The notes under the pieces were generated by a model. It was not told where the DNA came from, did not search any database, and saw only the letters and a list, made by a program, of their open reading frames with translations. This document shows positions 1 to 8,305 of a stretch of 64,000 bases of DNA, one piece after another; position 1 is the stretch's first letter, and the number at the start of each line of letters is the position of its first letter. The DNA comes from Mycobacterium sp. MS1601 (lineage in GTDB: Bacteria > Actinomycetota > Actinomycetes > Mycobacteriales > Mycobacteriaceae), in assembly GCF_001984215.1 (NCBI RefSeq), contig NZ_CP019420.1, forward strand, positions 4,278,001 through 4,342,000, written 5' to 3'. The position numbers and the translations under genes are program-made.

Positions 1-661
1 GAAGGCCATCCTGGACGGGCAGCTTAAGCCGGGGGATCGGTTCGAGAACGAGCTGGCGCTGGCCTCGCGCCTGAATCTGTCGAGACCCACCACGCGGCGG
101 GCAATCCAGGAACTGGTGGACAAGGGCCTGCTGGTCCGCAAACGGGGCGTCGGCACGCAGGTGGTCCAGACGCCCGTGCACCGCCCCGTCGAGCTCACCA
201 GCCTGTTCGACGACCTGGCACGGGCGGGGCAGGAACCGGCAACCCGCGTACTGGAGTACCGGCTGGGACCGGTGGCCGAAGATGTTGCCGCACACCTCAA
301 TTTGGCACCCGATGCAGAAGTGGTGACCATGCGCAGGCTGAGGACGTCCGGCGGTCAGCCGTTGGCCCTGATGACCAACCACCTGCCCGCTGCCCTGGCG
401 CCGGATCAGGAGGAACTCGAGCGCGCCGGCCTCTACCAGGCCCTTCGGTCGCGCGGGGTGCACATCCGGCTGGCCCGCCAGCGCATCGGCGCCAAGGCTG
501 CCGACCGTGACGAGGCCCGGCTGCTCGACGAGAAACCCAAGGCCCCGTTGTTGGTCATGTCGCGGACTGCTTTTGATGACTCCGGCCGCATCGTCGAGTA
601 CGGCAATCACGTCTATCGGGCGTCGCGCTACTACTTTGACACCACGTTGGTAGATCGCTGA
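1..661 (+). CDS. GntR-family (HutC/UTRA) transcriptional regulator, 5'-truncated by window edge
   Basis: The reading frame is already open at base 2 and continues to a TGA at 659-661, so the true start lies upstream of the window. The visible N-terminus carries the end of a winged helix-turn-helix (motif LSRPTTRRAIQELVDKGL followed by RKRGVGTQV), which is diagnostic of GntR regulators. Residues after that form a UTRA effector domain of the HutC type, with the typical late pattern of an aromatic-rich end (YRASRYYFD). UTRA regulators usually bind a sugar, amino acid or phosphorylated metabolite and repress a nearby catabolic operon. The ABC importer 240 bp downstream on the same strand is the obvious target, and a palindrome at 821-837 is a candidate operator. 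The ligand cannot be read from the sequence. Confidence 0.9.
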   Translation, partial: KAILDGQLKPGDRFENELALASRLNLSRPTTRRAIQELVDKGLLVRKRGVGTQVVQTPVHRPVELTSLFDDLARAGQEPATRVLEYRLGPVAEDVAAHLNLAPDAEVVTMRRLRTSGGQPLALMTNHLPAALAPDQEELERAGLYQALRSRGVHIRLARQRIGAKAADRDEARLLDEKPKAPLLVMSRTAFDDSGRIVEYGNHVYRASRYYFDTTLVDR

Positions 662-806
662 CCTAGCGTCCGGGATCTTTGCTGAAATCATCGGATCCCT
701 TGTGGTGCAGCACCTTTGGCTACCGCTATCAAGCCTGTGAGTTTGCCGCCCGCGGGCGTCGGCCTGACTCGCATTTGACTTGCAGTCCTAATGTCAGAAC
801 AAAGTC

Positions 807-837
807 TTGACTTCTGCCTGTGATGCGTATTACATCA
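807..837 (+). promoter_or_regulatory. Candidate promoter and operator for the ABC importer operon
   Basis: A TTGACT -35-like hexamer lies at 807-812, with TTACAT 17 nt further on (830-835) as a possible -10. Overlapping the -10 is the inverted repeat TGATG-N7-CATCA (821-837), which contains GTATTAC, reminiscent of GntR/HutC half sites. A repressor bound here would block RNA polymerase. The distance to the lipoprotein start codon (905) leaves a leader of about 65 nt. Assignment to the upstream GntR protein is inference from position. Confidence 0.4.
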
Positions 838-904
838 TCAGGAGTGCGTGATCTATGACCGGCCGAACCCGGCCGAGTTGGGCGTCATTCCCTGAGGAGA
901 ATCC

Positions 905-1909
905 ATGAAGTTGCAGGAAGGCCCGCAGTGTCGCTGGGTCAAGATCGCCGGCGTCGCAGCAACTGTGACGCTGTTGGCCGCGTGTTCGAGCACCGGCGGT
1001 AAGTCCGAGGAGGCCGGTGGCGACGGTGCCGGTGGCGGCTCGGTGGACACCCCCCGCTTCACCGTTGCGATGATCACGCACGAGGCGCCCGGCGACTCCT
1101 TCTGGGACCTCGTCCGCAAGGGTGCCGAGACAGCGGCGCAGAAGGACAACATCGAGTTGCGGTATTCGAGTGATCCCGAAGGCCCCAACCAGGCCAATCT
1201 GGTGCAGACGGCCATCGACAGCAAGGTCAACGGCATCGCCGTCACTCTGGCCAAGCCCGACGCGATGAAACCGGGCGTGGATGCTGCTGTCGCAGCGGGC
1301 ATTCCGGTGGTTGCATTCAACGCCGGCCTCGAGGACTGGCAGTCGATGGGCATCAAGGAGTACTTCGGCCAGGACGGCTTCATCGCCGGCCAGGAGGCAG
1401 GCAAGCGTCTGGCGTCGGAAGGGGCCACCAACGCCATCTGCATCATCCAGGAGCAGGGTCACGTGGACCTGGAAGCGCGCTGCGCCGGCCTGAAGCAGAC
1501 CTTCCCGGCGTCCGAGGTGCTCAACGTCAACGGCAAGGACATGCCGTCGGTGGAAGCCACCATCACCGCCAAGCTGCAGCAGGACCCGTCCATCGATTAC
1601 ATCGTGGCTCTGGGTGCGCCGTTCGCGTTGACCGCCGTGCAGTCAGCCAAGACCGCGGGCAGCTCGGCCAAGGTGGGCACCTTCGACACCAATGCCGCAC
1701 TGGTGGACGCCATCACGGCGGGTGACATCCAGTGGGCGGTGGACCAGCAGCCCTATCTGCAGGGCTACCTCGCAGTCGACTCGCTGTGGCTCTACCTGAC
1801 CAACGGCAACGTCATCGGCGGCAACCAGGCCACCCTGACCGGACCGTCCTTCATCGACAAATCCAACATCGAGGCCGTCGCCGAGTATGCGAAGGCCGGC
1901 ACGCGCTGA
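905..1909 (+). CDS. Sugar ABC transporter substrate-binding lipoprotein (Peripla_BP_4 type)
   Basis: This is a 334-aa secreted lipoprotein. A short basic N-terminus and hydrophobic stretch end in the lipobox LLAAC, followed by a Gly/Ser/Glu-rich linker. The body has the ribose/galactose-binding-protein pattern: an early VAMITHEAPGDSFWDLVRKG, then NQANLVQTAIDSKVNGIAV, and later VAFNAG and YFGQDGFIAGQEAGKRL. It should capture a sugar or polyol outside the membrane and deliver it to the permease encoded 31 bp downstream. The ATG has a good ribosome site (GAGGAG, about 6 nt away). The substrate is unknown; neighbouring dehydrogenase/isomerase genes suggest a carbohydrate, cyclitol or related polyol. 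Confidence 0.92.
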   Translation: MKLQEGPQCRWVKIAGVAATVTLLAACSSTGGKSEEAGGDGAGGGSVDTPRFTVAMITHEAPGDSFWDLVRKGAETAAQKDNIELRYSSDPEGPNQANLVQTAIDSKVNGIAVTLAKPDAMKPGVDAAVAAGIPVVAFNAGLEDWQSMGIKEYFGQDGFIAGQEAGKRLASEGATNAICIIQEQGHVDLEARCAGLKQTFPASEVLNVNGKDMPSVEATITAKLQQDPSIDYIVALGAPFALTAVQSAKTAGSSAKVGTFDTNAALVDAITAGDIQWAVDQQPYLQGYLAVDSLWLYLTNGNVIGGNQATLTGPSFIDKSNIEAVAEYAKAGTR

Positions 1910-1940
1910 TGAGCGCCGCCCCGGAGAACGGAGTGGATCC

Positions 1941-2999
1941 ATGACCACACAAGCAGACCTCGATCTCGGCACCCACAAGGTCGTCCACGACGAACGGGTC
2001 AAAGAACAGAATCGGTTGCAGCGCATTCTGATCCGACCTGAGATGGGCGCACTGGTCGGGGCCGTCGGGATCTTTGCCTTCTTTCTCGTGGTCGCACCGC
2101 CGTTCCGTTCTCCGGAGGCGCTCGCGACCGTGCTCTATGCCAGTTCCACCATCGGGATCATGGCGGTGGGTGTCGGTCTGCTGATGATCGGCGGCGAGTT
2201 CGACCTGTCAGCAGGTGTTGCCGTCACCACGACATCACTTGCCGCGTCGATGCTGTCGTACAACTTGCACCTGAACCTGTGGATCGGTGCGGCCCTGTCG
2301 CTGGGCCTGGCGCTGGCTGTTGGATTCTTCAACGGCTACCTGGTGATGCGTACGAAGATTCCTTCCTTCCTCATCACGCTCGGCACGTTCTTCATGCTGG
2401 CTGGCATCAATCTTGCTGTCACCAAGCTGCTTTCGGGACAAGTGGCTACTCCGAGCGTGTCCGACATGGCGGGATTCGACTCGGGCCGCGCGGTGTTCGC
2501 GTCCTCCTTCACGTTGTTCGGGGTATCCGTCCGGATCACCGTGGTGTGGTGGATCCTGTTCGCCCTGGTCGCCACGTACGTCCTGTTCAAGACCCGCATC
2601 GGCAACTGGATCTTTGCCGTCGGCGGCAATCAGGACAGCGCACGGGCCGTGGGCGTGCCGGTGATGAAGGTGAAGATCGGGCTGTTCATGGTGGTCGGCT
2701 TCTGCGCCTGGTTTGTCGGCATGCATCTGCTGTTCTCGTTCAACACCGTCCAGTCGGGACAGGGCGTCGGCAACGAGTTCTTCTACATCATCGCCGCCGT
2801 GATCGGTGGCTGCCTGCTCACCGGTGGTTACGGCACCGCGATCGGCACCTTGATCGGCGCGTTCATCTTCGGCATGACCAACCAGGGCATCGTCTACGCG
2901 GGCTGGAATCCGGACTGGTTCAAGTTCTTCCTCGGCGGCATGCTGCTGTTCGCGGTGATCGCCAACAATGCCTTCCGCAACTACGCGGCCAAGCGGTAG
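1941..2999 (+). CDS. Sugar ABC transporter permease (RbsC/FrcC family)
   Basis: This 352-aa integral membrane protein has about nine to ten hydrophobic segments. It matches the BPD_transp_2 family of ribose/fructose-type importers: IGIMAVGVGLLMIGGEFDLS near the start and the conserved NQDSARAVGVPVMKVKI loop with GGCLLTGGYGTAIGTLIGA near the end. An in-frame start exists at 1887 inside the end of the lipoprotein gene, but the ATG at 1941 follows a GGAG site, lies outside the upstream gene and gives a normal cytoplasmic N-terminus, so I chose it. It would form the membrane channel as a homodimer with the ATPase encoded 12 bp downstream. Confidence 0.9.
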   Translation: MTTQADLDLGTHKVVHDERVKEQNRLQRILIRPEMGALVGAVGIFAFFLVVAPPFRSPEALATVLYASSTIGIMAVGVGLLMIGGEFDLSAGVAVTTTSLAASMLSYNLHLNLWIGAALSLGLALAVGFFNGYLVMRTKIPSFLITLGTFFMLAGINLAVTKLLSGQVATPSVSDMAGFDSGRAVFASSFTLFGVSVRITVVWWILFALVATYVLFKTRIGNWIFAVGGNQDSARAVGVPVMKVKIGLFMVVGFCAWFVGMHLLFSFNTVQSGQGVGNEFFYIIAAVIGGCLLTGGYGTAIGTLIGAFIFGMTNQGIVYAGWNPDWFKFFLGGMLLFAVIANNAFRNYAAKR

Positions 3000-3011
3000 G
3001 AGAAAGCAACA

Positions 3012-3830
3012 ATGAGTACTGCTGCTGAAACGGCGATCAATCCGTCCTCCCCGGGTGGGGCGATGCCCCTGGTGGAGCTGAAGAGCGTCGGCAAGAGCTA
3101 CGGGAACATCATCGCGCTCAAGGACATCAACCTTCGGGTGGGTGCCGGGCAGGTGACCGGCGTGCTGGGCGACAACGGCGCCGGAAAGTCAACGCTGATC
3201 AAGATCATCGCCGGCCTGCACAAACCCACCGAGGGTGAATTGCTGGTCGACGGTGAGGCCACCACGTTCGATTCACCCAAGGATGCCTTGAACAAGGGCA
3301 TCGCCACGGTGTACCAGGATCTCGCCGTGGTTTCTCTGATGCCGGTGTGGCGCAACTTCTTTCTGGGGCAGGAGTTGAGAAAGAAGGGCTTCCTGCGGTC
3401 CCTGGACATCAATGCCATGCGCGCCACCACCATCTCCGAACTGCACAAGATGGGTATCGACCTGCCCGACGTGGACGCACCCATCGGCTCCCTCTCGGGA
3501 GGCCAGCGTCAGTGTGTGGCGATCGCGCGGGCCATCTTCTTCGGAGCGCGGGTGCTGATCCTCGACGAACCGACGGCCGCGCTCGGCGTCAAACAGTCCG
3601 GCATGGTGCTTCGCTACATCACCGCTGCCAAGGAACAGGGATTCGGCGTCATCTTCATCACCCACAATCCCCACCACGCGCACATGGTCGGTGACCACTT
3701 CGTCCTGCTGAACCGCGGCAGGCAGAAGTTGGACTGCACCTATGACGAGATCACGCTCGAACACCTCACCCAGGAGATGGCCGGCGGCAACGAATTGGAA
3801 GCTCTGACGCACGAACTCGGTCGGCGGTAA
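3012..3830 (+). CDS. Sugar ABC transporter ATP-binding protein, single-domain (FrcA-like)
   Basis: This 272-aa ATPase has a Walker A (GDNGAGKST), signature motif (LSGGQRQ), Walker B (VLILDEPT) and a switch region (FITHN). It energises the importer made by the two preceding genes, with which it is almost contiguous (AGGAG site, ATG 12 bp after the permease stop). Ribose-type systems normally use a fused two-domain RbsA ATPase of about 500 aa; this one stops after the first domain, as in fructose-type FrcA proteins, and must act as a homodimer. The C-terminus has a family-typical extension after the ATPase core. No frameshift or leftover second domain is visible downstream. Confidence 0.93.
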   Translation: MSTAAETAINPSSPGGAMPLVELKSVGKSYGNIIALKDINLRVGAGQVTGVLGDNGAGKSTLIKIIAGLHKPTEGELLVDGEATTFDSPKDALNKGIATVYQDLAVVSLMPVWRNFFLGQELRKKGFLRSLDINAMRATTISELHKMGIDLPDVDAPIGSLSGGQRQCVAIARAIFFGARVLILDEPTAALGVKQSGMVLRYITAAKEQGFGVIFITHNPHHAHMVGDHFVLLNRGRQKLDCTYDEITLEHLTQEMAGGNELEALTHELGRR

Positions 3831-4027
3831 CCTCGACGCTGGAGAGCATCTGCTCATCGACGGCGCCGGAAGTGCAGTGGCAGCGGGCAGTTTGCGGGCC
3901 ACGACTCCCGGCGCCGTTGCATGTGTCCCGCTCTTGGGATGCGCTTGCTATTTTCTCAGGAAATTCATGTCCTACCTGGCATACTCCTCATGGTTATCGT
4001 TGCTGGTTTGCGGGTACTGTCCGTTAC

Positions 4028-4555
4028 ATGGTGACTGTCGTCGACGTGGACGCGGGCCCAACTGCCGTTGCAAGGCGGGTGGAGGTCGCAGCTCCCGCTG
4101 CTGAAGTGTTTGCCTTGATTGCGAACCCCCAACAGCATCGCGAATTTGATGGTTCGGGGCTCCTGCGTGACCTCCCCGTCCTTGGCCCCGAGCGCCTGTC
4201 GATCGGGGACAGTTTCACCGTAGCCATGCAGCAAGCTGGTGTTCCGTACCAGGCCACGTCCACCGTCACCGCTCTGGAAGACGGCAAGTCCATCGAATGG
4301 CAGGATGCCTACGGCCGCGTCTGGCGGTGGGAGCTCACCGAAATCGCTCCCGGCACCACCGAGGTCACCGAGTCCATGGAGTACGGCACCGCCGTGACTC
4401 CGCTGTTCGATCAGCTCACCGGTGACGCCGATCAACACGCGTCGACCATCACCGAGAACCTGCACAAGCTCGCTGAGAAGTTCGCCCACGAGCCGGCCCG
4501 CCCAGCAGTTTGCTACGCCAGGTGGGTCAGCCCCAATCTGCGGGCCGCCAGCTAG
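4028..4555 (+). CDS. SRPBCC (polyketide cyclase/START-like) family protein
   Basis: This predicted 175-aa soluble protein has the SRPBCC opening RRVEVAAPAAEVFALIANPQQHREFDGSG, a helix-grip fold that binds a hydrophobic ligand in a cavity. Central strands (YQATSTVTALEDGKSIEWQD, then WRWELTEIAPGTTEVTESMEY) fit the family; such proteins are about 150 aa, so a short C-terminal tail is extra. The start at 4028 is chosen because the homology begins there and because a TACTGT -10 box at 4015-4020 lies 7 nt upstream with no Shine-Dalgarno, suggesting a leaderless mRNA. It follows the ABC genes by about 200 bp but probably has its own promoter. The ligand is unknown. Confidence 0.8.
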   Translation: MVTVVDVDAGPTAVARRVEVAAPAAEVFALIANPQQHREFDGSGLLRDLPVLGPERLSIGDSFTVAMQQAGVPYQATSTVTALEDGKSIEWQDAYGRVWRWELTEIAPGTTEVTESMEYGTAVTPLFDQLTGDADQHASTITENLHKLAEKFAHEPARPAVCYARWVSPNLRAAS

Positions 4556-4568
4556 CGCAGACACCAAA

Positions 4569-4594
4569 AAGGCGGGCGCCGAGGCGCCCGCCTT
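4569..4594. terminator. Bidirectional intrinsic terminator
   Basis: There is a perfect 11-bp stem (AAGGCGGGCGC / GCGCCCGCCTT) with a 4-nt loop (CGAG), flanked by an A run on the left and T-containing sequence on the right. It lies between the convergent SRPBCC gene and the minus-strand sugar operon, so it can end transcription from both sides. Confidence 0.8.
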
Positions 4595-4609
4595 CGTCGT
4601 CTCAGAGGC

Positions 4610-5386
4610 TTACACGGTGAAGGCCGCCCGGAAAGCCTCGAGAGCCACCACGGTGTCACCGGCGGCGAACGCCTCCATGCCGACAGGTCCGCGATACCCG
4701 GCGTCGTGCAGCGCCGCGGCCACCGCGCGGTAGTTGATCTCGCCGGTGCCGGGCTCACACCGGCCCGGCACATCGGCCACCTGGATCTCACCGATCGCCA
4801 CGCCTGCCCGGCGCACCAGCTCGATCAGATTCCCCTCGCCGATCTGGGCGTGGTAGAGATCCAGCATCATCTTCACGTTCGGATGTGCCGCCGCTTCGAC
4901 GAGTGCCAGGGTGTCCTTGGCGCGCGCCAGTGGCACACCCGGGTGATCCACGATCGTGTTCAGGTTCTCCAGGCAGAAGGTGACTCCGGAATCGGCGCCC
5001 AGTTCCCCCAGCGCTGCCAGGCCCCGCTGGGCGGCGAACCACATCTGACCGGTGACCCGGTGGACCGGTCGCGCCGCCTGCCCGTCCACCAGCTCGCCCG
5101 GGTGTACCACCAGCCGCGGAACGCCCAGAATGGCAGCAGCTTTCACCGCAGCCTGGGCCGTCCGCACCACTTCGTCGGCGCCGTCGGCGTCGTAGAGGTC
5201 ACCGTGCAGGTACCCGGTCATGGAAGAGAACCGCGCCCCGGTGGCGGCAAGGGCATCGAGATCCTTGTCGTGGAAACTCCAGATCTCGACGGCGAAGCCC
5301 AGGTCGTGGATACGGCGCACCCGCTCGAGGATCGGCAGGTCGGTGAACACCATCTCGGCGCAGACTGCCAGGTCGAACCTGCTCAT
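4610..5386 (-). CDS. hyi: Hydroxypyruvate isomerase-like TIM-barrel sugar isomerase
   Basis: This 258-aa protein belongs to the AP-endonuclease-2/xylose-isomerase-like TIM-barrel family. The nearest recognisable subgroup is hydroxypyruvate isomerase: CLENLN (catalytic Glu), MMLDLYHAQ, and IQVADVPGR followed by EPGTGEINY, a strongly conserved Hyi block. Hyi interconverts hydroxypyruvate and tartronate semialdehyde, but relatives act on other keto sugars. It is the last gene of the minus-strand operon, and its ATG overlaps the stop of the short oxidoreductase remnant by 4 nt (ATGA). Given two dehydrogenases and an IolE-like protein upstream, it may isomerise or epimerise a keto intermediate of a sugar pathway instead. 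The fold assignment is secure; the substrate is not. Confidence 0.8.
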   Translation of the reverse strand: MSRFDLAVCAEMVFTDLPILERVRRIHDLGFAVEIWSFHDKDLDALAATGARFSSMTGYLHGDLYDADGADEVVRTAQAAVKAAAILGVPRLVVHPGELVDGQAARPVHRVTGQMWFAAQRGLAALGELGADSGVTFCLENLNTIVDHPGVPLARAKDTLALVEAAAHPNVKMMLDLYHAQIGEGNLIELVRRAGVAIGEIQVADVPGRCEPGTGEINYRAVAAALHDAGYRGPVGMEAFAAGDTVVALEAFRAAFTV

Positions 5387-5472
5387 GCCGGTACCGCCGT
5401 CTGTGCGGCAGGTGATTCGGCGTGCACCCGGCCGATCCAGCCGGTACCGATGAGGTCGAAGCGACGTGTCAT
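5383..5472 (-). pseudogene. 29-codon remnant of a Gfo/Idh/MocA oxidoreductase
   Basis: This short frame has a ribosome site (GGGAGA) upstream and encodes a peptide whose first 20 residues are the N-terminal Rossmann start of a Gfo/Idh/MocA dehydrogenase (FDLIGTGWIGRVHAES, with GxGxxG and HAE in the expected spacing). It then runs straight into PAAQTAVPA and a TGA that overlaps the hyi start codon as ATGA. A complete gene would be about 1 kb. The simplest reading is an in-frame internal deletion that removed nearly the whole gene but kept both ends and the translational coupling to hyi. It could survive as a leader cistron that delivers ribosomes to the next gene. Confidence 0.65.
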
Positions 5473-5487
5473 TGTGTCTCCCGGAGA

Positions 5488-6450
5488 CTAGCGCGGTTCC
5501 ATGCCGGCGGCGCGGTAGGCCTCGTCGATCAGCGCCATGTTGGCGACGGCATCGTCGAGACCGATGGGCAGGGGAGCTCCGCGTTCGACGTGGGCGGCGA
5601 ACGCCTCCAGCTGATAGGTGTAGGACGCCCGTGTGCCCAAGTGCTCCACCCGGGTCCCCTCGGCGGTGGTGACGGTGATCCTGTCGTCATCGTGGGGTTT
5701 GATGAAGTTGTGCACCAACACCTCACCCTGAGATCCGATGATGCGCAATGTGAATCGGTAGGCATCGGAGTCCATGGCATAACGGGACACGCCCACCGTT
5801 CCGTCAGGGAAGGACAACTCGACGTCGCAATTGGCGTCCACCCCGGGGGTGCGCTGCGTCGCGCTGGCCGCGGTCACGTGCGGGGCGCCGAACCTGCGCA
5901 TGATGTGCAGGCCGTAGCAGCCCAGGTCCATCAATGCGCCGCCGGCCAGTTCCAGTGACCACCGCGGATCATGCGCCGCGGGCTCGGGCATGGTCATCAA
6001 CACCTCGACGCGGCGCACCGCACCCAATGACCCGTCACCGGCCAGTTCCAGTGCCCGTCGGGTCACCGGATGGAAGAGGTAGTGAAAGCCTTCCAGCACA
6101 GGCACTCCCGTGGCCTTCGCTGCCGCGGCCACGTCGGCGGCCTGCTCACGGTTGTCGGCGAACGGCTTCTCGGTGAGCACCGGCTTGCCCGCCTTGATCG
6201 CCGCCAGATTCCACGGCGCGTGTAGTGCGTTGGCCAGCGGGTTGTAGATGACGTCGACTTGCTCGTCGTCGATCACGTCCTGGTACGAGCCGAGCACCCG
6301 TTCCACGCCGTACTTGTCGGCGAACACCGCTGCCCGCCGCGGGTCCCGCGCCGCCACCGCCACCAGCTGGTGACCCAGCTCGGCAGCCGGCCCGACGATC
6401 GCCGTCTCCGCGATCCGCGAGGCTCCCAGTATCCCGATGCGAAGGGTCAT
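5488..6450 (-). CDS. Gfo/Idh/MocA-family NAD(P)-dependent oxidoreductase
   Basis: This 320-aa protein has an N-terminal Rossmann fingerprint (RIGILGASRIAETAIVGPA) and the family hallmark EKPFA around residue 90, then a C-terminal alpha/beta substrate domain (GGALMDLGCYGLHIMRRFG). Such enzymes oxidise or reduce a hydroxyl of sugars, inositols or related compounds with NAD(P). The N-terminal GASRIAETA variant resembles the glucose-fructose-oxidoreductase/dihydrodiol-dehydrogenase branch more than inositol dehydrogenase. Its ATG overlaps the stop of the preceding IolE-like gene by 4 nt, so the two are translationally coupled. Together with the IolG-like gene it could give two redox steps on one substrate. 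Confidence 0.87.
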   Translation of the reverse strand: MTLRIGILGASRIAETAIVGPAAELGHQLVAVAARDPRRAAVFADKYGVERVLGSYQDVIDDEQVDVIYNPLANALHAPWNLAAIKAGKPVLTEKPFADNREQAADVAAAAKATGVPVLEGFHYLFHPVTRRALELAGDGSLGAVRRVEVLMTMPEPAAHDPRWSLELAGGALMDLGCYGLHIMRRFGAPHVTAASATQRTPGVDANCDVELSFPDGTVGVSRYAMDSDAYRFTLRIIGSQGEVLVHNFIKPHDDDRITVTTAEGTRVEHLGTRASYTYQLEAFAAHVERGAPLPIGLDDAVANMALIDEAYRAAGMEPR

Positions 6451-7304
6451 GAAATTCCCTGCAGGAAACGGACACTGGTTACCACGTCGGCCAGCGGCCC
6501 CTCTCCGTCAGGGGTATCGGCGAGGATGTTGTCCTGCTCCATCACGTACCAGCCCGTGTAGCCGCCGTCCTCGAGTGTCTTGACGATGCCGGCAATGTCG
6601 ACATCGCCGGCGCCCAAAGGCACGTACATGCCCGCCGCCACAGCCTCGGTGTAGGTCAGTTCACCGGCCTGGACCTTTTGCGCCAGCGCGGCGTCGACAT
6701 CCTTGAGATGGGTGTGCTCGATACGGTGGGGTACTTCCTGCGTCAGAGCCAGCGGATCCGTCCCGCCGATCAGCAGGTGGCCGGTGTCCAGGCACAGCGG
6801 GATCGTCGAACCCTCCAGTACCCGGTCCACGTCTGTCCGAGTCTCGACCATGGTGCCGACGTGGGGATGCAGTACCGCCTTCAGGCCCCGCGCGGCGACG
6901 ATGCCGGCCAGCCGATCGAGGTTGTCCAGCAATGTCTTCCACTGTGTGTCATCGAGCTCGGGACGGGCGTCGTAGCCCTCGGCGCCGGTGGCGGCGGCCA
7001 GCACCACGACATCGGCGTGGGCGGCGACCAGTGATTCCAGCGGTCCCGCGAGATCGTCGGCGGGGTCATGGCTGTCGTCGTGCAGCAGTACCGGGACAAA
7101 TCCGCCGACACAGGACAGCCCGTAGCCGTCGAGAAAGGACGTGAGTTCCGCGGTGTCCGAGGGTAGGAAGCCGTCCGGGCCCAGTTCGGTGGCAGTCAAC
7201 CCGGCCTCGCGCATTTCGGCCATCACCCGGTCGCGGTCCAATTGGTAACCCCAGCCGGGCACTTCACACACGCCCCAGGAAATGGGGGCTCCGGCGATCT
7301 TCAC
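6447..7304 (-). CDS. IolE/xylose-isomerase-like TIM-barrel protein
   Basis: This 285-aa protein opens with KIAGAPISWGVCEVPGWGYQ, the typical N-terminus of IolE-type (2-keto-myo-inositol dehydratase) and related sugar isomerases. LCLDTGHLLIGGTDP and HTHLKDVD supply the conserved metal-binding Asp/His/Glu positions. I place the start at a GTG (7304) rather than an in-frame ATG 250 bp upstream, because the family begins there and the GTG overlaps the stop of the preceding gene as GTGA. IolE dehydrates a keto-inositol; relatives carry out beta-elimination or epimerisation of 3-keto sugars. A role directly after the IolG-like dehydrogenase in the pathway is therefore likely, but the substrate is not determined. 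Confidence 0.85.
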   Translation of the reverse strand: MKIAGAPISWGVCEVPGWGYQLDRDRVMAEMREAGLTATELGPDGFLPSDTAELTSFLDGYGLSCVGGFVPVLLHDDSHDPADDLAGPLESLVAAHADVVVLAAATGAEGYDARPELDDTQWKTLLDNLDRLAGIVAARGLKAVLHPHVGTMVETRTDVDRVLEGSTIPLCLDTGHLLIGGTDPLALTQEVPHRIEHTHLKDVDAALAQKVQAGELTYTEAVAAGMYVPLGAGDVDIAGIVKTLEDGGYTGWYVMEQDNILADTPDGEGPLADVVTSVRFLQGIS

Positions 7305-8305
7305 TGGCGGACCTCCTCGATGCGTACCGGGGTGCCGCGACGCAGCGACTCGGTGGCGGCTTCGGCGATCCAGGCCACCTCCACCGCGTCGGCCACCGTC
7401 GCACCCAGGATCGGGCCACCGTTGACCACGCGCACGAAGCCGCTGAGCTCGGTGCGGAACGCCTCGGTGAAACGGTCCATGAAGAAGTGATGCGGTGTGC
7501 CGGTGGGGAAGTCCACTGCCGGGTCGGTGTTGCCCACGGGCACCCCCTGATCCCAACCGGCGACCACGGTGTCGTTGAAGCCGTGCACCTCGAGGCGGCA
7601 GTCGTAACCGCGGCCGTTGTAGCGGGCGTTGGAGACCACGCCGAGCGCACCACCGTCGAAGCGGACGATCACCGCGGCGGTGTCCACGTCGCCGTACTCG
7701 GTGAACAGTGGATCACCTTGCACGCTGCCGGTGGCGTACACCTCGACGGCCTCCTGGCCGGTGATCCAGCGCAGGGCGTCGAAGTCGTGCACTGCGCAGT
7801 CGCGGAAGATGCCACCGGATCCCTTGATGTAGTCCAGCGGCGGGGGAGCGGGGTCCATGGTGGTGCTGCGGACGGTGTGCAGATGGCCGAGTGCGCCACT
7901 GTCCACCACCGCCTTGGCGGCGGCGAACGCGGCGTCGAACCGGCGCTGGTAGCCGATCTGCACCGGCACCCCGGACTTGGCGATGGCCGCTGCCACCCGT
8001 GCGCTTTCGGTGGCGGTCGAGGCCACCGGCTTCTCGCAGAACGTCGGCAGTCCACGCTCCACGGCGGCCAGCGTCAGCTCGGCGTGCGCGGGGGTGGCCG
8101 CAGCCACCACCACGCCGTCGATCCCTGAATCAAGCAGCGCCGCAACCGAATCCACCGGCGTCGCGCCGTATTTGTCGGCCACCTGGCGAACCAGCTCGGT
8201 GCGCTCGTCGGTGATGACGAGACCGTCGAGTTCCGGCAGGCCGCTCAGTGTCTCGGTGTGGAAGGCCCCGATGCGGCCGAGGCCGATGAGTCCGAGGGTG
8301 GTCAT
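7301..8305 (-). CDS. Inositol 2-dehydrogenase-like (IolG-type) Gfo/Idh/MocA oxidoreductase
   Basis: This 334-aa protein has the Rossmann start GLIGLGRIGAFHTETL, CEKPVA at about residue 95, and GYQRRFD at about residue 125. HDFDALRWITG carries the Asp/His pair that forms the catalytic set with the EKP lysine. This combination is typical of myo-inositol/scyllo-inositol 2-dehydrogenases, which oxidise one ring hydroxyl to a ketone with NAD+. It overlaps both neighbours by 4 nt, placing it in the middle of the operon directly before the IolE-like gene. That order (dehydrogenase then TIM-barrel lyase/isomerase) fits oxidation to a keto sugar or keto cyclitol followed by elimination or isomerisation. 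Confidence 0.87.
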   Translation of the reverse strand: MTTLGLIGLGRIGAFHTETLSGLPELDGLVITDERTELVRQVADKYGATPVDSVAALLDSGIDGVVVAAATPAHAELTLAAVERGLPTFCEKPVASTATESARVAAAIAKSGVPVQIGYQRRFDAAFAAAKAVVDSGALGHLHTVRSTTMDPAPPPLDYIKGSGGIFRDCAVHDFDALRWITGQEAVEVYATGSVQGDPLFTEYGDVDTAAVIVRFDGGALGVVSNARYNGRGYDCRLEVHGFNDTVVAGWDQGVPVGNTDPAVDFPTGTPHHFFMDRFTEAFRTELSGFVRVVNGGPILGATVADAVEVAWIAEAATESLRRGTPVRIEEVRQ

